A stretch of DNA of 64,000 nucleotides, from positions 8,871,001 to 8,935,000 of the forward strand of contig NC_092673.1 in the NCBI RefSeq assembly GCF_964355755.1, given 5' to 3'. The notes under the pieces were generated by a model. That model worked only from the letters and a program-made list of their open reading frames with translations, was not told the origin of the DNA and searched no databases. This DNA is from Antedon mediterranea. Taxonomy: Eukaryota; Echinodermata; Crinoidea; Comatulida; Antedonidae. Shown in pieces: positions 47,300 to 59,200 of this stretch. How positions within the stretch are numbered: position 1 is the stretch's first letter; each line of letters begins with the position of its first letter. Both the position numbers and the translations under genes were made by a program.

Positions 47300-49745
47300 T
47301 TCATATTCTGTCTATAAGGTGAACATCTAGACAAATCTTGTATATAAATAACATATTTAACTTCCTGATTCCTGTTAAAAATGTTAATGTTGATTAAAAT
47401 ATTTGTCGATATAAATATATATATATATATATATATATGCACTTGATGTGCATACAATTGTTAATAGTTTGATTGTTGAGCTATTATTAGCCATTGTTGT
47501 TTTATATACTATACTGTACTGTAAGTTATACTGTGCATAGTACTAGTACAGTAGGTGGTCTATTCAACTGATCTATCTACCATTTACCCATTGTAAATAC
47601 TTCTATTACTAGATTAAGCTAGTTTTAAATAAACTCATAGAAAATGTTAATAACAAATTGTAAAAATCCAATTATTTTCTAAAACTAAATAGTATTACAA
47701 AAATCTATGTTTTTATATCAGAGTATTCTTGGCTTTCTCATGAGCATCTGTCACAATTGCTACTGACTCTAATTTATGAACTGGTGTTTCATCTCTAATA
47801 ACCGAAAGTCTGTCAGATTAAGCATATTTTTTTCTAGGTCTGATAAAGACTGACAGATAAGCCATGGTTGGAGGAAGATCAGCTTTAATCCAAAACGATG
47901 GTAGAAGGCTATTATCAAAAAAACAAAGAAATCAAACATTTAAACACTTATCAACATTGAGGCTCGAAAATTACACAAAAAACAGGTTGTTGGTTAATGA
48001 ATCCAAGCAATCTCAAGAAAGAAGGAACAAACTTTCTTTCAAATTAAGAGAAGACTTATTTATTGCAATCGAACAAAAATCTATGAAAAAAACATTGTTG
48101 GTACTAATCCCTTTGGATTCTTATACTTTTTAGGAAAACATACAATAGCAAAATTACATTACAGTAGATTCAGGACGACCAAATTAATCCTTCCACAGCT
48201 CATGTCATATTTAAAAGAAGCACGGGAAATTGAATATTTGCATTTCATCAATATTACAGTGAACTTGGAATAAGTTTTACTGGTCTCCACCAAAAGCAAT
48301 TTTGTGTCCAAAATCACATTGCCATTATATTGATAAGTTTTTAGTCTTTTTGCCATTCTCTACTGGTTGAGTTAAAAAAAGAAAAGGCGAAGAAGCTTTT
48401 TATACATCTAACATCTCTTTATTATTATGATTTTAGTTATTCCAATATAAATTATTTGATAGTGGTAGTAGAATAATTCATCAAACTATACATATGACCC
48501 AAATGGCGTATTCCTAAACATTGTAAATTTTTGAAGGCAAAACACCTGTATCGAACTAAACAACAACTCTGAAAAGTGAGCAAAAATTTAAAAAAACATA
48601 ATTTAATTCGATTGAGTCACGTTATGTGTATCAATAACAATGACTACCATAGCCACAATCAAGGCAAGACCATGTTTGAAAAAACAACATATGAACCACT
48701 CATGGGAAAATAGACCTGTTAAAAAATGTATGTGATTGAAAAACTATGACAAAGAACAGAGGAAAGTCGGACACAATTGGTAAAACTGTATTCGGAATTT
48801 TAAAAAAAGTTATCCAACGATACCAAACAGTATGGTATTTGGTCTTTATTGGTCACGTGACTTGTTTTATTGCTAAATAACTATGACTTTTTTATATTGG
48901 TGTAATGGAATAATATGATCAGTATCAAATTTTCTTTCTTTTTCAGTGTAGGCTACAATATGGCTGCTTTACTCTGACCAAATTTTGTGCAACCCTTTCA
49001 TTCTGTTTTTGATACCCTAATGAACAACTGTTCAGGTTTCAGAATGTTATCACAATTTGAAGGATTGGTTTCCTTAACACACCTACTATTATTTAGTAAC
49101 TCCTATTAGGCCTCTTATCCATAGCCCAATCGGAATTACACTACGTCTTTTACTGCAACTTGGCTGAATAACAATATTACCAATCTAACCAACGTATACT
49201 TTATAGTGATGCCTCTGATTCTAAACACTGCTTACAATTATATTGAATCAATTTAAAAATCTTAATGAAAAACACTTTATTTTCCTCTCGTACACCTAGG
49301 CTTCCAGTGAGCAATGGTCTTTTGATATTCACTAATAACGCAAACTTGCGCTAAATATTTACATAATCCATCTGAAAAGGCTAATCACTTCAAAAAATCG
49401 TTTTCCCAACATAAAAAATGATACCAACTGCACATGGAAAATATATATCGTTGAGCTTGTGCACATTTTGTGTTCATAATCAGTGTACCATATCCCGCAT
49501 AAATGGCTCAGCCTATCGGTCATTCAATCTAAATTTTTTGGATTGCATATCGGAGATTAGCTACTTAAATATTTTACAGTCATACCACCTTCAGAGATTC
49601 AGCTTTTTTTCCACTAAATAGATTCAGTATTTTTAGAACTAGAAACGGAACATAAAATTGAAATTATGGGAAAGAATAGGGTTTATAAAATTACGTTATT
49701 TTGAGTGTATGCATTAGCAGCAGAAACACAGCATATCACATGCTT
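47300..49745. other. Gene-poor stretch downstream of CATSPERB
   Basis: AT-rich sequence. The only notable open frame is 47,864-48,133 (+, 89 aa, starting MVGGRSALIQNDGRRLLSKK). It is basic and Gln/Lys-rich and starts at GCCATGG, a good initiation context. I recognise no family. A possible donor (TTG|GTACTA) lies near its end but no following exon was found. It could be a lone exon or chance. Confidence 0.3.
47417..47439 (+). repeat. (TA)n microsatellite
   Basis: About eleven to twelve uninterrupted TA dinucleotides. Confidence 0.9.
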
Positions 49746-49749
49746 TATA

Positions 49750-52530
49750 GCAATTGTTTTATTTTATTTATTTCTTTATTCTGATACAAAATCAATAGGA
49801 TAAAAACACAAAAAGTACCGAGACGGCAAACTTATTTCCATTGTGGTCCTAAACAAATATAACAGAATAAACAAGGAAAACCACAATAACTTAAACATAA
49901 TACACAAACAAATAGCAAATTAAATTTCTCTTAATCTAAGAATTTCACAAAAATAACTTTTTGATCTCTGTTTAAATAATTGTAATGAAGAGGAGCTTTG
50001 AACAAAATAGGGGAGTGAATTCCATAACTGAATGCTTGTTATTAAGAAAGTTGACCTGTTGTGAGTTCCTATGACTGGAATTTGGATCGAAATGCTGTCT
50101 CTAGCAAATCTTGTATTGTGATTGTGACGTTGTCTCGTCAGGGTAATTGTATCCAGGTAAGTTGGAGCACTTTTGTTAATTATTTTATACATAATACATA
50201 GTTTCCTCACTTGTACTCTTAGGTCAACTGGCAACCAATTTAAGTTTACAAACTCATGTATACCTATATGAGATCGTGGTCCTAGGTTCGAAATGCACCT
50301 AATAATTTTGTTTTGAGACGTCTGTAGCCTATTTTTAATATATTTATTTGTACACGAGTACCATACACAGCACCCATAGTCATAATGACATTGTGTCAGA
50401 GAAGATGCAATTAATTTAAGAGCATATTTAGTAATATATTTTTTATTTCTATTAAGAAATTTAAGTATACAATGAATTTTATTGATTACTTTCATACCTG
50501 TAGCTGTACCAGTCAGGTTCTGGTCAAGATCAATTCCAAGGTATGTGATTGAAGATTTAGCAGTTATGTTTTTATTATTACAGGTAATTTTCATTTCTGA
50601 CTGTTTTCTACACATGGTTTTTGTACCAAATAAAATTGACTCCGTCTTACCAAAATGAAGGGATAATCTATTGTCAGAAAGCCACAGATTCAACGCTTGC
50701 AATTCATTACTTAGTCTGTTTTCAATATACTCTCGGTCTTTATTTGTGACCAAAAGGGCTGCATCGTCTGCATATAGCAACAACTCACAACCAACGGCCG
50801 ATTCCATGTCGTTGACATATAGCAAAAATAGTAAGGGACCCAGAATAGATCCCTGGGGTACTCCACATTTGACGTCAAGAAATGTTGATTTAGTACCTTT
50901 TATGTCAACAACCTGGGATCTACCGTGGAGGTATGATTGCATCCATGACAGAGATAGACTAGTAAAACCCATGGCCTTTAATTTATACAATAATATGTCG
51001 TGGTCTACTGTGTCGAACGCCTTTTGAAGGTCAATTATTATCATACCAGTCATTTTCCCTTTATCCCATCCATTTCTAACAGAATCCGATAGATGTATTA
51101 GACATGTTTCTGTAGAAAATGAAGGTCTAAAACCTGATTGATAGGTATAAAGAAGTGATTGGTCGTTTAAGTAACTCATTAATTGATTATACATAATACG
51201 TTCTATAATTTTAGACACTGCAGATAGAATTGAAACGGGTCTATAGTTTCCAGCATATAATCGATCTTTCTTTTTGTAAATAGGCACTACCTTAGCAGAT
51301 TTCCAATCAGAAGGGATATAACCGGTTGAAATAGATATATTTATAATATGGCTCAGTGGATGTAAGATAGCCAGAGCCCCATCTTTGAAAAATCTGGCAG
51401 GTACGGAATCTAAACCCGCACCTTTCTTACTATTTAAGTTGTTTATTATCGTTAGTACGGTTTGTTCATTTACTTCTTTAAAGGCAAATACACCTTTTTT
51501 ATCTGCATAGTAATGTTTAACGTGGTTTTCATTGTAAGTATTAGATGAAGGAGGGAGTTTGTTGACTAAATTTTTAGGAGTATTAATGAAAAAGGAATTT
51601 AAATAGTCAGCAATCGAGCTTTTGTCATAAATTATTTTATCTTCACATTTTAGAGCAATGTTTTCAGATTTATTTTCTGTTCCGGTACCTAAACTTGTTA
51701 AAACATTCCATAATTTTTTGGGGTTATTTTTATTTTCATTTAGTTTGTCCGAAAAATAAGATGACTTAGCTCTTTTTATTTTATATTTTACAGAATTTCT
51801 TAACTTTTTAAAGACAGTAAATATGTGCTCATTACGAGTTCTCTTAAATTTAGCTAAGCATTTATCACGTTTAATGATCAGATCTCTAATTTCTGATGTG
51901 AACCATGGTTTGGAACGTTGTTTAATTCTTATTTCTTTTAAAGGAGCAACTTGGTTGATGGCATTCATCATTTTTAGTTTGAACCAGTCCCATGCAGTGC
52001 AGACATTTGTGCAATTTGTGATATCGGACCAATCTAATTCATTTAATTTAGAAGTAAGTAGTTCTGATGAGTATGATTTCATAGATCGTATTTTAATCGT
52101 CTTATGCCTCTTAATCGGGATTTTAACTATCTTTCTGGTGCAGTAAGTTATAAAATGATCACTGACACCGTAAGGGATAACTCCGTATTGGAAAATGTTA
52201 AGAGGTTCGGATGAGAAAATAAGATCTATGATGGTAGAGGTAGTGCAAGTAATACGTGTTGGGTCCTTAATAAGTTGGATGAGATTAAACATATTACAAA
52301 ATTGGGACACCCATTTATTTTTACTTAAATTATTAGATGATACATCTACATTAAAGTCACCTAAAATAATAACTTCTTGACCTTGTAAAATATCTCCACA
52401 GATTGTCTCAAGTGAGGTAAAAAACGATCGCTGCTTTTCAGGTCGGTAACAGGTTCCGATTAGAATAGGTTTGGTTTTAGGTAATAATATATTTATCCAT
52501 AAAGATTCAATATCATTTATGTGCTACAAA
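49750..52530 (-). mobile_element. CR1/L2-like LINE, 5'-truncated, with a long intact ORF2 segment
   Basis: The minus strand carries an uninterrupted frame from about 52,525 to 49,920. It contains the end of the endonuclease (IESLWINILLPK, ILIGTCYRPEKQ, VIILGDFNVDVSSNN), then reverse transcriptase blocks: WKSAKVVPIYKKKD, NYRPVSILSAVSKIIERIM, IIDLQKAFDTVDHDILL, GVPQGSILGPLLFLLYVND and the catalytic LLYADDAALL (about residue 512 counted from the ATG at 52,310). It ends with the LINE C-terminal region (NRLQTSQNKIIRCI, NHNTRFARDS). The 3' tail runs to about 49,750 and ends in ATAAAGAAATAAATAAAATA-type repeats. The first part of the endonuclease and any ORF1 are missing. The absence of stops over 2.6 kb indicates a young copy. 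No target-site duplication was found. Confidence 0.92.
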
Positions 52531-52770
52531 ACGTGTAAACTGAACTTGACGTATTGGACATACACAGATTTTTATTTTCTTAATTTATAGGAAATAGAGC
52601 GGCAGTTTAGAGCATTTTGGTCAAACAAACAAGATACCAATATCTGAATATAGGAACAGTTGGTATGAAACATAACACATTCAGATATGGATGTCTACCG
52701 GGTCTCCCTGTTGCATGTGGCCCTTGGAACCAAAAAGAAGGGGGATATAACATTTATTTATTATTGTTTT

Positions 52771-52915
52771 TATTTTATCTTTAGGCAATGTGGGCAAAGG
52801 TTACCAATAGTAAATTAATCACTGTCCTATCAGATAGGTGGTAATCCCCCTGATACAGGTGCTATTTTGTGAACCAGTTCAGCAGGGTAACCCCCTACTC
52901 TTCTCGAACAATGAC
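52771..52915 (-). mobile_element. 5'-truncated copy of the tRNA-derived SINE
   Basis: Reverse complement matches the body and tail of the SINE at 27,965-28,319: GAGTAGGGGGTTACCC, AACTGGTTCAC, TCAGGGGGATTACCACCTAT, CTGATAGGACAGTGATTAAT, and GCCCACATTGCCTAAAGATA with an A-rich end. The tRNA-like head is absent. Confidence 0.85.
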
Positions 52916-52954
52916 TCTAGATTGTGCATTTGACTCTAGATGTGCTAGATTAAA

Positions 52955-53130
52955 CATTTTTTTTTTTTTTATTTTTTATTTTATTCAATTAAAACCAACA
53001 GCGATAAATACCGCCACTAACAGGTTTGAAACATAAAACAATACAACATCAAAAACGGTTAACAATAAAATACAGATAAAATATATAAATATATATATAA
53101 AACATAGATTGGCATGCCATAAAAAATTTC
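52955..53130 (-). repeat. Retroelement-like A-rich 3' end (minus strand)
   Basis: A T-run at 52,958-52,985 is followed by TTATTCAATTAAAACCAACA and GCGATAAATACCGCCACTAA. Read on the minus strand this is a unique 3' end followed by poly(A)-like AAAATAAAAAATAAA. The family is not recognised. Confidence 0.35.
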
Positions 53131-53699
53131 AATTAAAACAGGTTATGCAGACTGTTCAAGAAGTGAACACATCATCGTCCTCTTAAAATAACCAAGTCAT
53201 TGGGGTACCACATTAAACCAAATTTAAAAGATCCGGCAAACCATTAAATCGTCACTGCCAAACAAATTGTCCTCTGCATATGTCCGCCAAACACCCCCAA
53301 ATATTGACTCCTATGGCCAGATCAAATGTTCAAATTACCACATTATAACAAAGTATAATTGAATTGAATCAGCATATCTCGCTGATTACTAAATCAGACA
53401 AATTGTTTTTCTGTATGTGGCCCGTCGAACCTCACCAACATTGGTGATTGTGATTGTTTCGTTTTTGCGTACAAAAAAGACATTGCAAAACACCAAGGTA
53501 TCTTGAGTAATAGAAACCATTGATTAAAGTATTATTTTTCATAGTTTTATTATTGTCGGCAATGTGGGTTGTCCGTGTGCCGACTAGGCTATTTCATAAC
53601 CCATTCACATAGCCATAGCTAGTCTATAGTAAACAACACATGTTACTAATACCATTGATAAAACTGTTGATAATGACGTAATAGTTATACAGTAATACA

Positions 53700-54345
53700 A
53701 TTAGTAACTATAACGATAAACAATACAACAATAATAAAGTTAATAATGATTATATCAACATTGATAATAGTAATGAAAATCAAGAAAACAATAATAGTAC
53801 TGACGATACAATTAATAATGGTCTTGATATTGATAACGATAACATAAACACCGACTTAATTAATGGCAATAACAACGTAAATAATTAAAATACAAATGCT
53901 AATGTTACAAATAATGAGAATAAGATATAAGTAAAACTATTTACACCCATTTAAACACCATTTTGTGGAATATAAATAGCTTAAAAAGTAATTTCAGTGA
54001 TTGTAAATGTATTACATTTATTTTGTGATTTTAATAATATGTTTGGTTGTAACTTGGACAACCTCTACAACTACTACTATATTTAGGGATAAGATTGTAT
54101 AAGTAAATCGCCGCACAAGAATTATCTAGCTTACTATCTAAATACATTATATGGTTACGAATCAAAACGGAGAGCGATTCGATAATAATAATTGCTGTAG
54201 TTTATAGACCACCACAAAATTAACCATATATGCTATTGATAATAATTTATATGAAATACTTAATACTAAAATGAATACGCTGAATATTTGTATAAAAATA
54301 ATAACAAAATATTTATTTACTGGAGATGTTAATGGTAGAAAAACG
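53700..54345 (+). mobile_element. Decayed LINE with Asn-rich leader and endonuclease remnants
   Basis: The plus strand of 53,700-53,930 translates to an Asn/Asp-rich low-complexity stretch. It is followed in broken frames by ILWNINSLKSNFSDCKCI (about 53,970), AVVYRPPQN (about 54,200) and KYLFTGDVNGR (about 54,310). These are endonuclease motifs of non-LTR elements (the last corresponds to the GDFN block). Stops and frameshifts are numerous and no reverse transcriptase follows. Confidence 0.55.
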
Positions 54346-56288
54346 ACTAGGCCCTATAATTCGTTTTTATGTAATTAGAAGATATATTACAACTATATTT
54401 AAACTCATCACTTTGACGAGTTCGGGTTATCCGCGCAAGCGCAACATGCACGTACGTTAAGATAATAAACACCAAACATTATTATGACATCCTATGACAT
54501 GAAGTAAATATGTTTACAATTACGAATTGTACCCATTTTTCATACAGCAAATTACGGTATTTACAGAATATAGCCTATATTATATAGTACAGATAGATGA
54601 AAATACGAGACCCATTTTTTAATCCAGTTTTTGACGCATGAAGATGATTGTCTGAGCCAGATCATATTAAACTCGAAAGATACTCGTACACATAGGAAAG
54701 AAATGCGCGCTATGTTAAACGCGGTAATGCAAATAAGACTTTTTAAATTCAACTGACCAAAGATGACGTCACGATATCCGATATACAACATTTTTATATG
54801 AATTCATCTATATATAAATTTACGTAAGGGCAAAATTCGGTAAATCGCGCGTTATTTCTAGAATGTTTACTCGATGGTATATAAAGTTGGTTCGTACTTT
54901 CGGTACTGATTTTAACCACCAGATGTAACCCTGTTTACTAATTAAATTGAGTTCGATAATTAGTTATTGACGATTAAAACGAATTTAGGTTCAACGATTT
55001 GCCCCAAATAGGGGTGTTTTTCTAATGGATGTCCGTCTTGAAAAATACCCGCAGACAATAATACGAGGATGCTTCGCATTTTCGTATCTCCTCCTACGAT
55101 AATTGTTTTTAATGGCTGAAAACCGGTTGAACAGCTCGAGTACAGCATCGTAATGTTGAAGACAGGCCGATTTTTTTTTTAAATACTATTTTGATAGATT
55201 TAATATACGTTTATACAAATGTATTGATTTGCGATGAATGGAACATTCCAATCTCTGTTCCACAAGTGTCTATTCCCTCAGGCGTCGTAAAGGAAAGTAC
55301 TGTATAGGCCAACTCATAACAGAAATTCGATTCATTTTTTTTTTCAACCAACCCAACCATTTCAATCTGTGCTGCAGAGGTTGGATATACATTTTTTTAA
55401 ACAGATAATGAGCTAGCGCTTTCACTCGCCGTATATTATGTACACATCTTTATTATTGCAGTTAAACCACCCACATCACCACCCTTCCCTCACTGGCATG
55501 AGTAGCGTTGTAAAACCAGTAGAGGATGGGCCTACGGTAGGCCTACATCACATGCCCTAAACGCAGAACAACTTTGGAGGGTAGGGTAGGAACCAACTTA
55601 AGTATGAATTGGCTCTAAGAAACAATTGAAAACCATTATGCCTACTAATTAAGTTTTTGCCCGAATTTATGATTTTGCCCGAATAGAGGTGGTTTTCACA
55701 AATTGTTTTTTTTGTTAATTATATAAACATATACACGTCATAGTGATGTATCGTTACATGTACTATACTATTTCAATCGACGGTGATAGTTTCAACAAAG
55801 TATTAAATCGCAATGTTTTACTGTGTATAGTGGTATATTATTTGTAAAAAAAAAAACTTTGTCCTTTTGTAAAAAAGTTATGTTCACAAACATTAGGTGA
55901 TATGCTGTCCACAAAAATCGTGGAAAAAAGAAAGAATAAAGAAAATGAAAACAAATCCAGACAATCACAAGGACAGTGTACAACAAAAGTTACGTCAACA
56001 AGCGAGATGAGTTTTTTTGTAAGAAATATTTCTTATTTAGCATTGTGTTCTATAGTTCCAAATTTGCACCCATGGAACACATTAGAAAATGATTTACAGT
56101 TTGCCCTTACCTTTTCCCGAATTATGGCCATAATAGCCGCCCATACGGGAGGGCGCTATATTTTGAAAACAAATGTTGTGGTTCTCTGTGTGTGATTGAT
56201 TGTATTTCACGTCTAGCCTAGCCTTGGTGGTAGACCTATAAAGTACTGTAGGCCTAGATATATTGTTTATGTTGTTGTTTCATTTCAA
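54346..56288. other. Upstream flank of ANAPC5
   Basis: AT-rich with scattered CpG-containing patches (54,425-54,460; 56,130-56,160, including GCCCATACGGGAGGGCGC). It presumably contains the ANAPC5 promoter immediately upstream of 56,289, but no TATA box is evident. Open frames here have no support from splice sites or family motifs. Confidence 0.4.
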
Positions 56289-59200
56289 ATGGAGTTGTTT
56301 AAGTCAGGTTTTTCGGGAGCAGGTAAACCTAAGGAGTTAGTAACTTCTCATAAAGTATCGCTATTAGTTCTTATTAATGCGTATTCTGAAAGTGATCAAG
56401 AAGGGCTGGAAGCCAGTCAGTCATTACTTGCAACTGATTCTTCAGAGTGTAAAAAGAAATGGAATATTCAAACAAGCAGAGAATTTGCAAAGTGCATGTT
56501 AAAATGGATTCAGGTTTGCCATTTGTTTGTAGATACTGTATATAATATAGAACTAGGCCTAGCCTAGCTACAGTAGCCTCTAAGAGCCCAGAGGCCTGGG
56601 CTAGCCTAGGTAGGCCCTACTACATAAAAATAAAACTCATTTTGATTTATTTTAAATGTTTGTTTTTCAATTCATGTATTTCTTCAATCCAACCTAGCCT
56701 AGGGTAGGCCTTGGCAATGGCTAAAATAGGCCTATAGTATAGGTCATGATGGTCTTTATATGCATTGTTAGTAGGTGTTATAAAATACATAATATATAGG
56801 CCTAGGCCTAAGCTATTTATAATAAATTTATTACATAGGCCTACTACAATTTTGGAAAGTTATGGAAGGAAAGTAGTTTATCGAAATAATAATACAGTAA
56901 GAAAATGATCTAAACTAAAGTTCAGTGCATTCCATTACATTTTTCGTGCGTGTATCGAGTGAAGTCAAATTGTCTCGGGACAAATAAAATATTGAAATTC
57001 TTAAAAGAGGTTTAATAGATAAGCATTATTTTTTATTTACTAATTTTTTATTCTATTCAACAATATTTTACGAGGGTGGTCCATCCAGTCTAAACATGTA
57101 ATTGTAACAATATAAATCAAATTAAAATAACTTTCATTGATAAAGATAAAATAAAGCACAACATTTTTAAGAATAAAAAATAAATGAATCTCAGAAGAAA
57201 AGATAGAAAAAAGGAAGCAACTATAACAAGAAGATGTTTCTTGAGCAAATATTTAAAGGAAGAGTAAGATGAAGCAAGTAAGATATCTAAAGGAAGAAAA
57301 TTCACTTTCTTACGACTGGTAATTTTAAGTAGTTGGTAATATTAATAAAATATGCAATTTTTATATTTGAATTATTATTTGCCTGCCATCTTCTGTCATT
57401 AAAAATTGCGTTAATCTATAGAATATTAAATTATGCATTTGATGTATGTTGTTAGCGTGGCCGGTGTTCACCCATACAACAATCGTGTTTTTAATATATG
57501 GCTAAGCAGTGGTTTCTTCATAAATCTCCTTAATTATCGAGGTGATTATATTTAAATTGTAGTGCCTGGTGATTGGCTAGTGGTTATGTCATCCACATCA
57601 CATCCAATCACCGGGTCTAATTGAATGAAAACAGCAATCCCTGATCCGGGATTGGCTGGCTATGTATAGTTGCGATTCGTTACCTAGCGGTCGTTTTGAA
57701 AAGTACACGCAGGGCAAACTTAATCACGAACAAACGAAGTACCTATTATTTTTAATATATGGCTAAGCAGTGGTTTCTTCATAAATCTCCTTAATTATCG
57801 AGGTGATTATATTTAAATTGTAGTGCCTGGTGATTGGCTAGTGGTTATGTCATCCACATCACATCCAATCACCGGGTCTAATTGAATGAAAACAGCGATC
57901 CCTGATCCGGGATTGGCTGGCTATGTATAGTTGCGATTCGTTACCTAGCGGTCGTTTTGAAAAGTACACGCAGGGCAAACTTAATCACGAACAAACGAAG
58001 TACCTATTATTATTCACACAAGAAGTAAGACAACGGTGAGTATATAGATCATGATTACACGTTGTATCTACTACACTTAAGATTAGCCTAGGCCTACCTA
58101 GGCAGTATCAATGTCGGCAAATCATATGGTTTACTAGTAATCCTAGAAGGCCTAGGCCTAGTATCCTTGCTGATTTTGTAATTTTACATGTATGTAGGCT
58201 GAGACAACAAATAAATAGTTATTGTCTCAGATGTAGGGCTACTACAGGTCATAAAATGCTACTTTAATGTCATAAAAACATTAGCGTAGATCAATCGCGG
58301 CAGAAACCTATACTAGTTCTAATTATAGCATCTACAATTCTAAGCCAATAACAAAATAGTATTGTTTTTATCTGGTATATTGATGAAGTAGGCCTACACT
58401 AGGGTCTTCACAATAACATACAATGTAATTTAATAACTAGTGGCGTGAGGCAGAGGCCTGAAGCCACTTGTTTAGGAAACCTAAGTGGCCCTCCAAGTTT
58501 CAAAGATCGAGGCCTCGGACGTTTTTAACATTTTCACATTTTATGCCTGTTCCTCTGGGCACTGCTCATGGGCCCCAAGCTTCGGTTTAGCCAGTGAGCG
58601 CACATAGCTGTTACGCCTCTGATTATATACTGTTCAAATATGTATGAATACATACAGTGCAACAAAGAACGCGCGAAAGAAACGTAGTCAACAAGTTTAA
58701 AATGTCGTTTCTCATGTGCAGTAAACAATATATTAGGCACGCAACCGTTTCGTTGTTACCATGCGGTTAATTAAACTGTAACATTGTGGGCGGTCCGCGG
58801 TCTGTCGGCGAGAGTCAAGGAACCCTTGATCTCACGTCGATGCATATCCTTCTATTCTTTAATCCATGGTTGAATGTGTTAGTGTAATAGATGATGGTAT
58901 GATCATCATACATATCAACATTAATACATTGATCAAAAGAGGTAAGGCAGAAGGGAGGTCATTAATGTAGATAGAGAAGAGAAGGGGTCCTAGGGTAGAT
59001 CCTTGAGGAACACCGGTAGAGCAAAAAAGATAGAGTCTGACCAAAGAGGACTTGTTGGGAGCGACCAGTAAGATAAGAATGAAGCCAAGCGATACTTGAA
59101 GGAGAAAAGCCATAGTTAGTAATAGTAGGGTAGTTATCAAGTAAAATGTTGTGGTTAATTGTGTCGATAGCTTTCTTAAGATCGATGAAAAGCGTGCCAG

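Noticed and set aside
50671-52380. Plus-strand open frames of 61-118 aa
   Set aside because: They are shadows of the LINE reverse transcriptase frame on the minus strand.
55902-56195. 97-aa plus-strand open frame upstream of ANAPC5
   Set aside because: Low-complexity Lys/Asn/Glu start and no family or splice support; likely chance.
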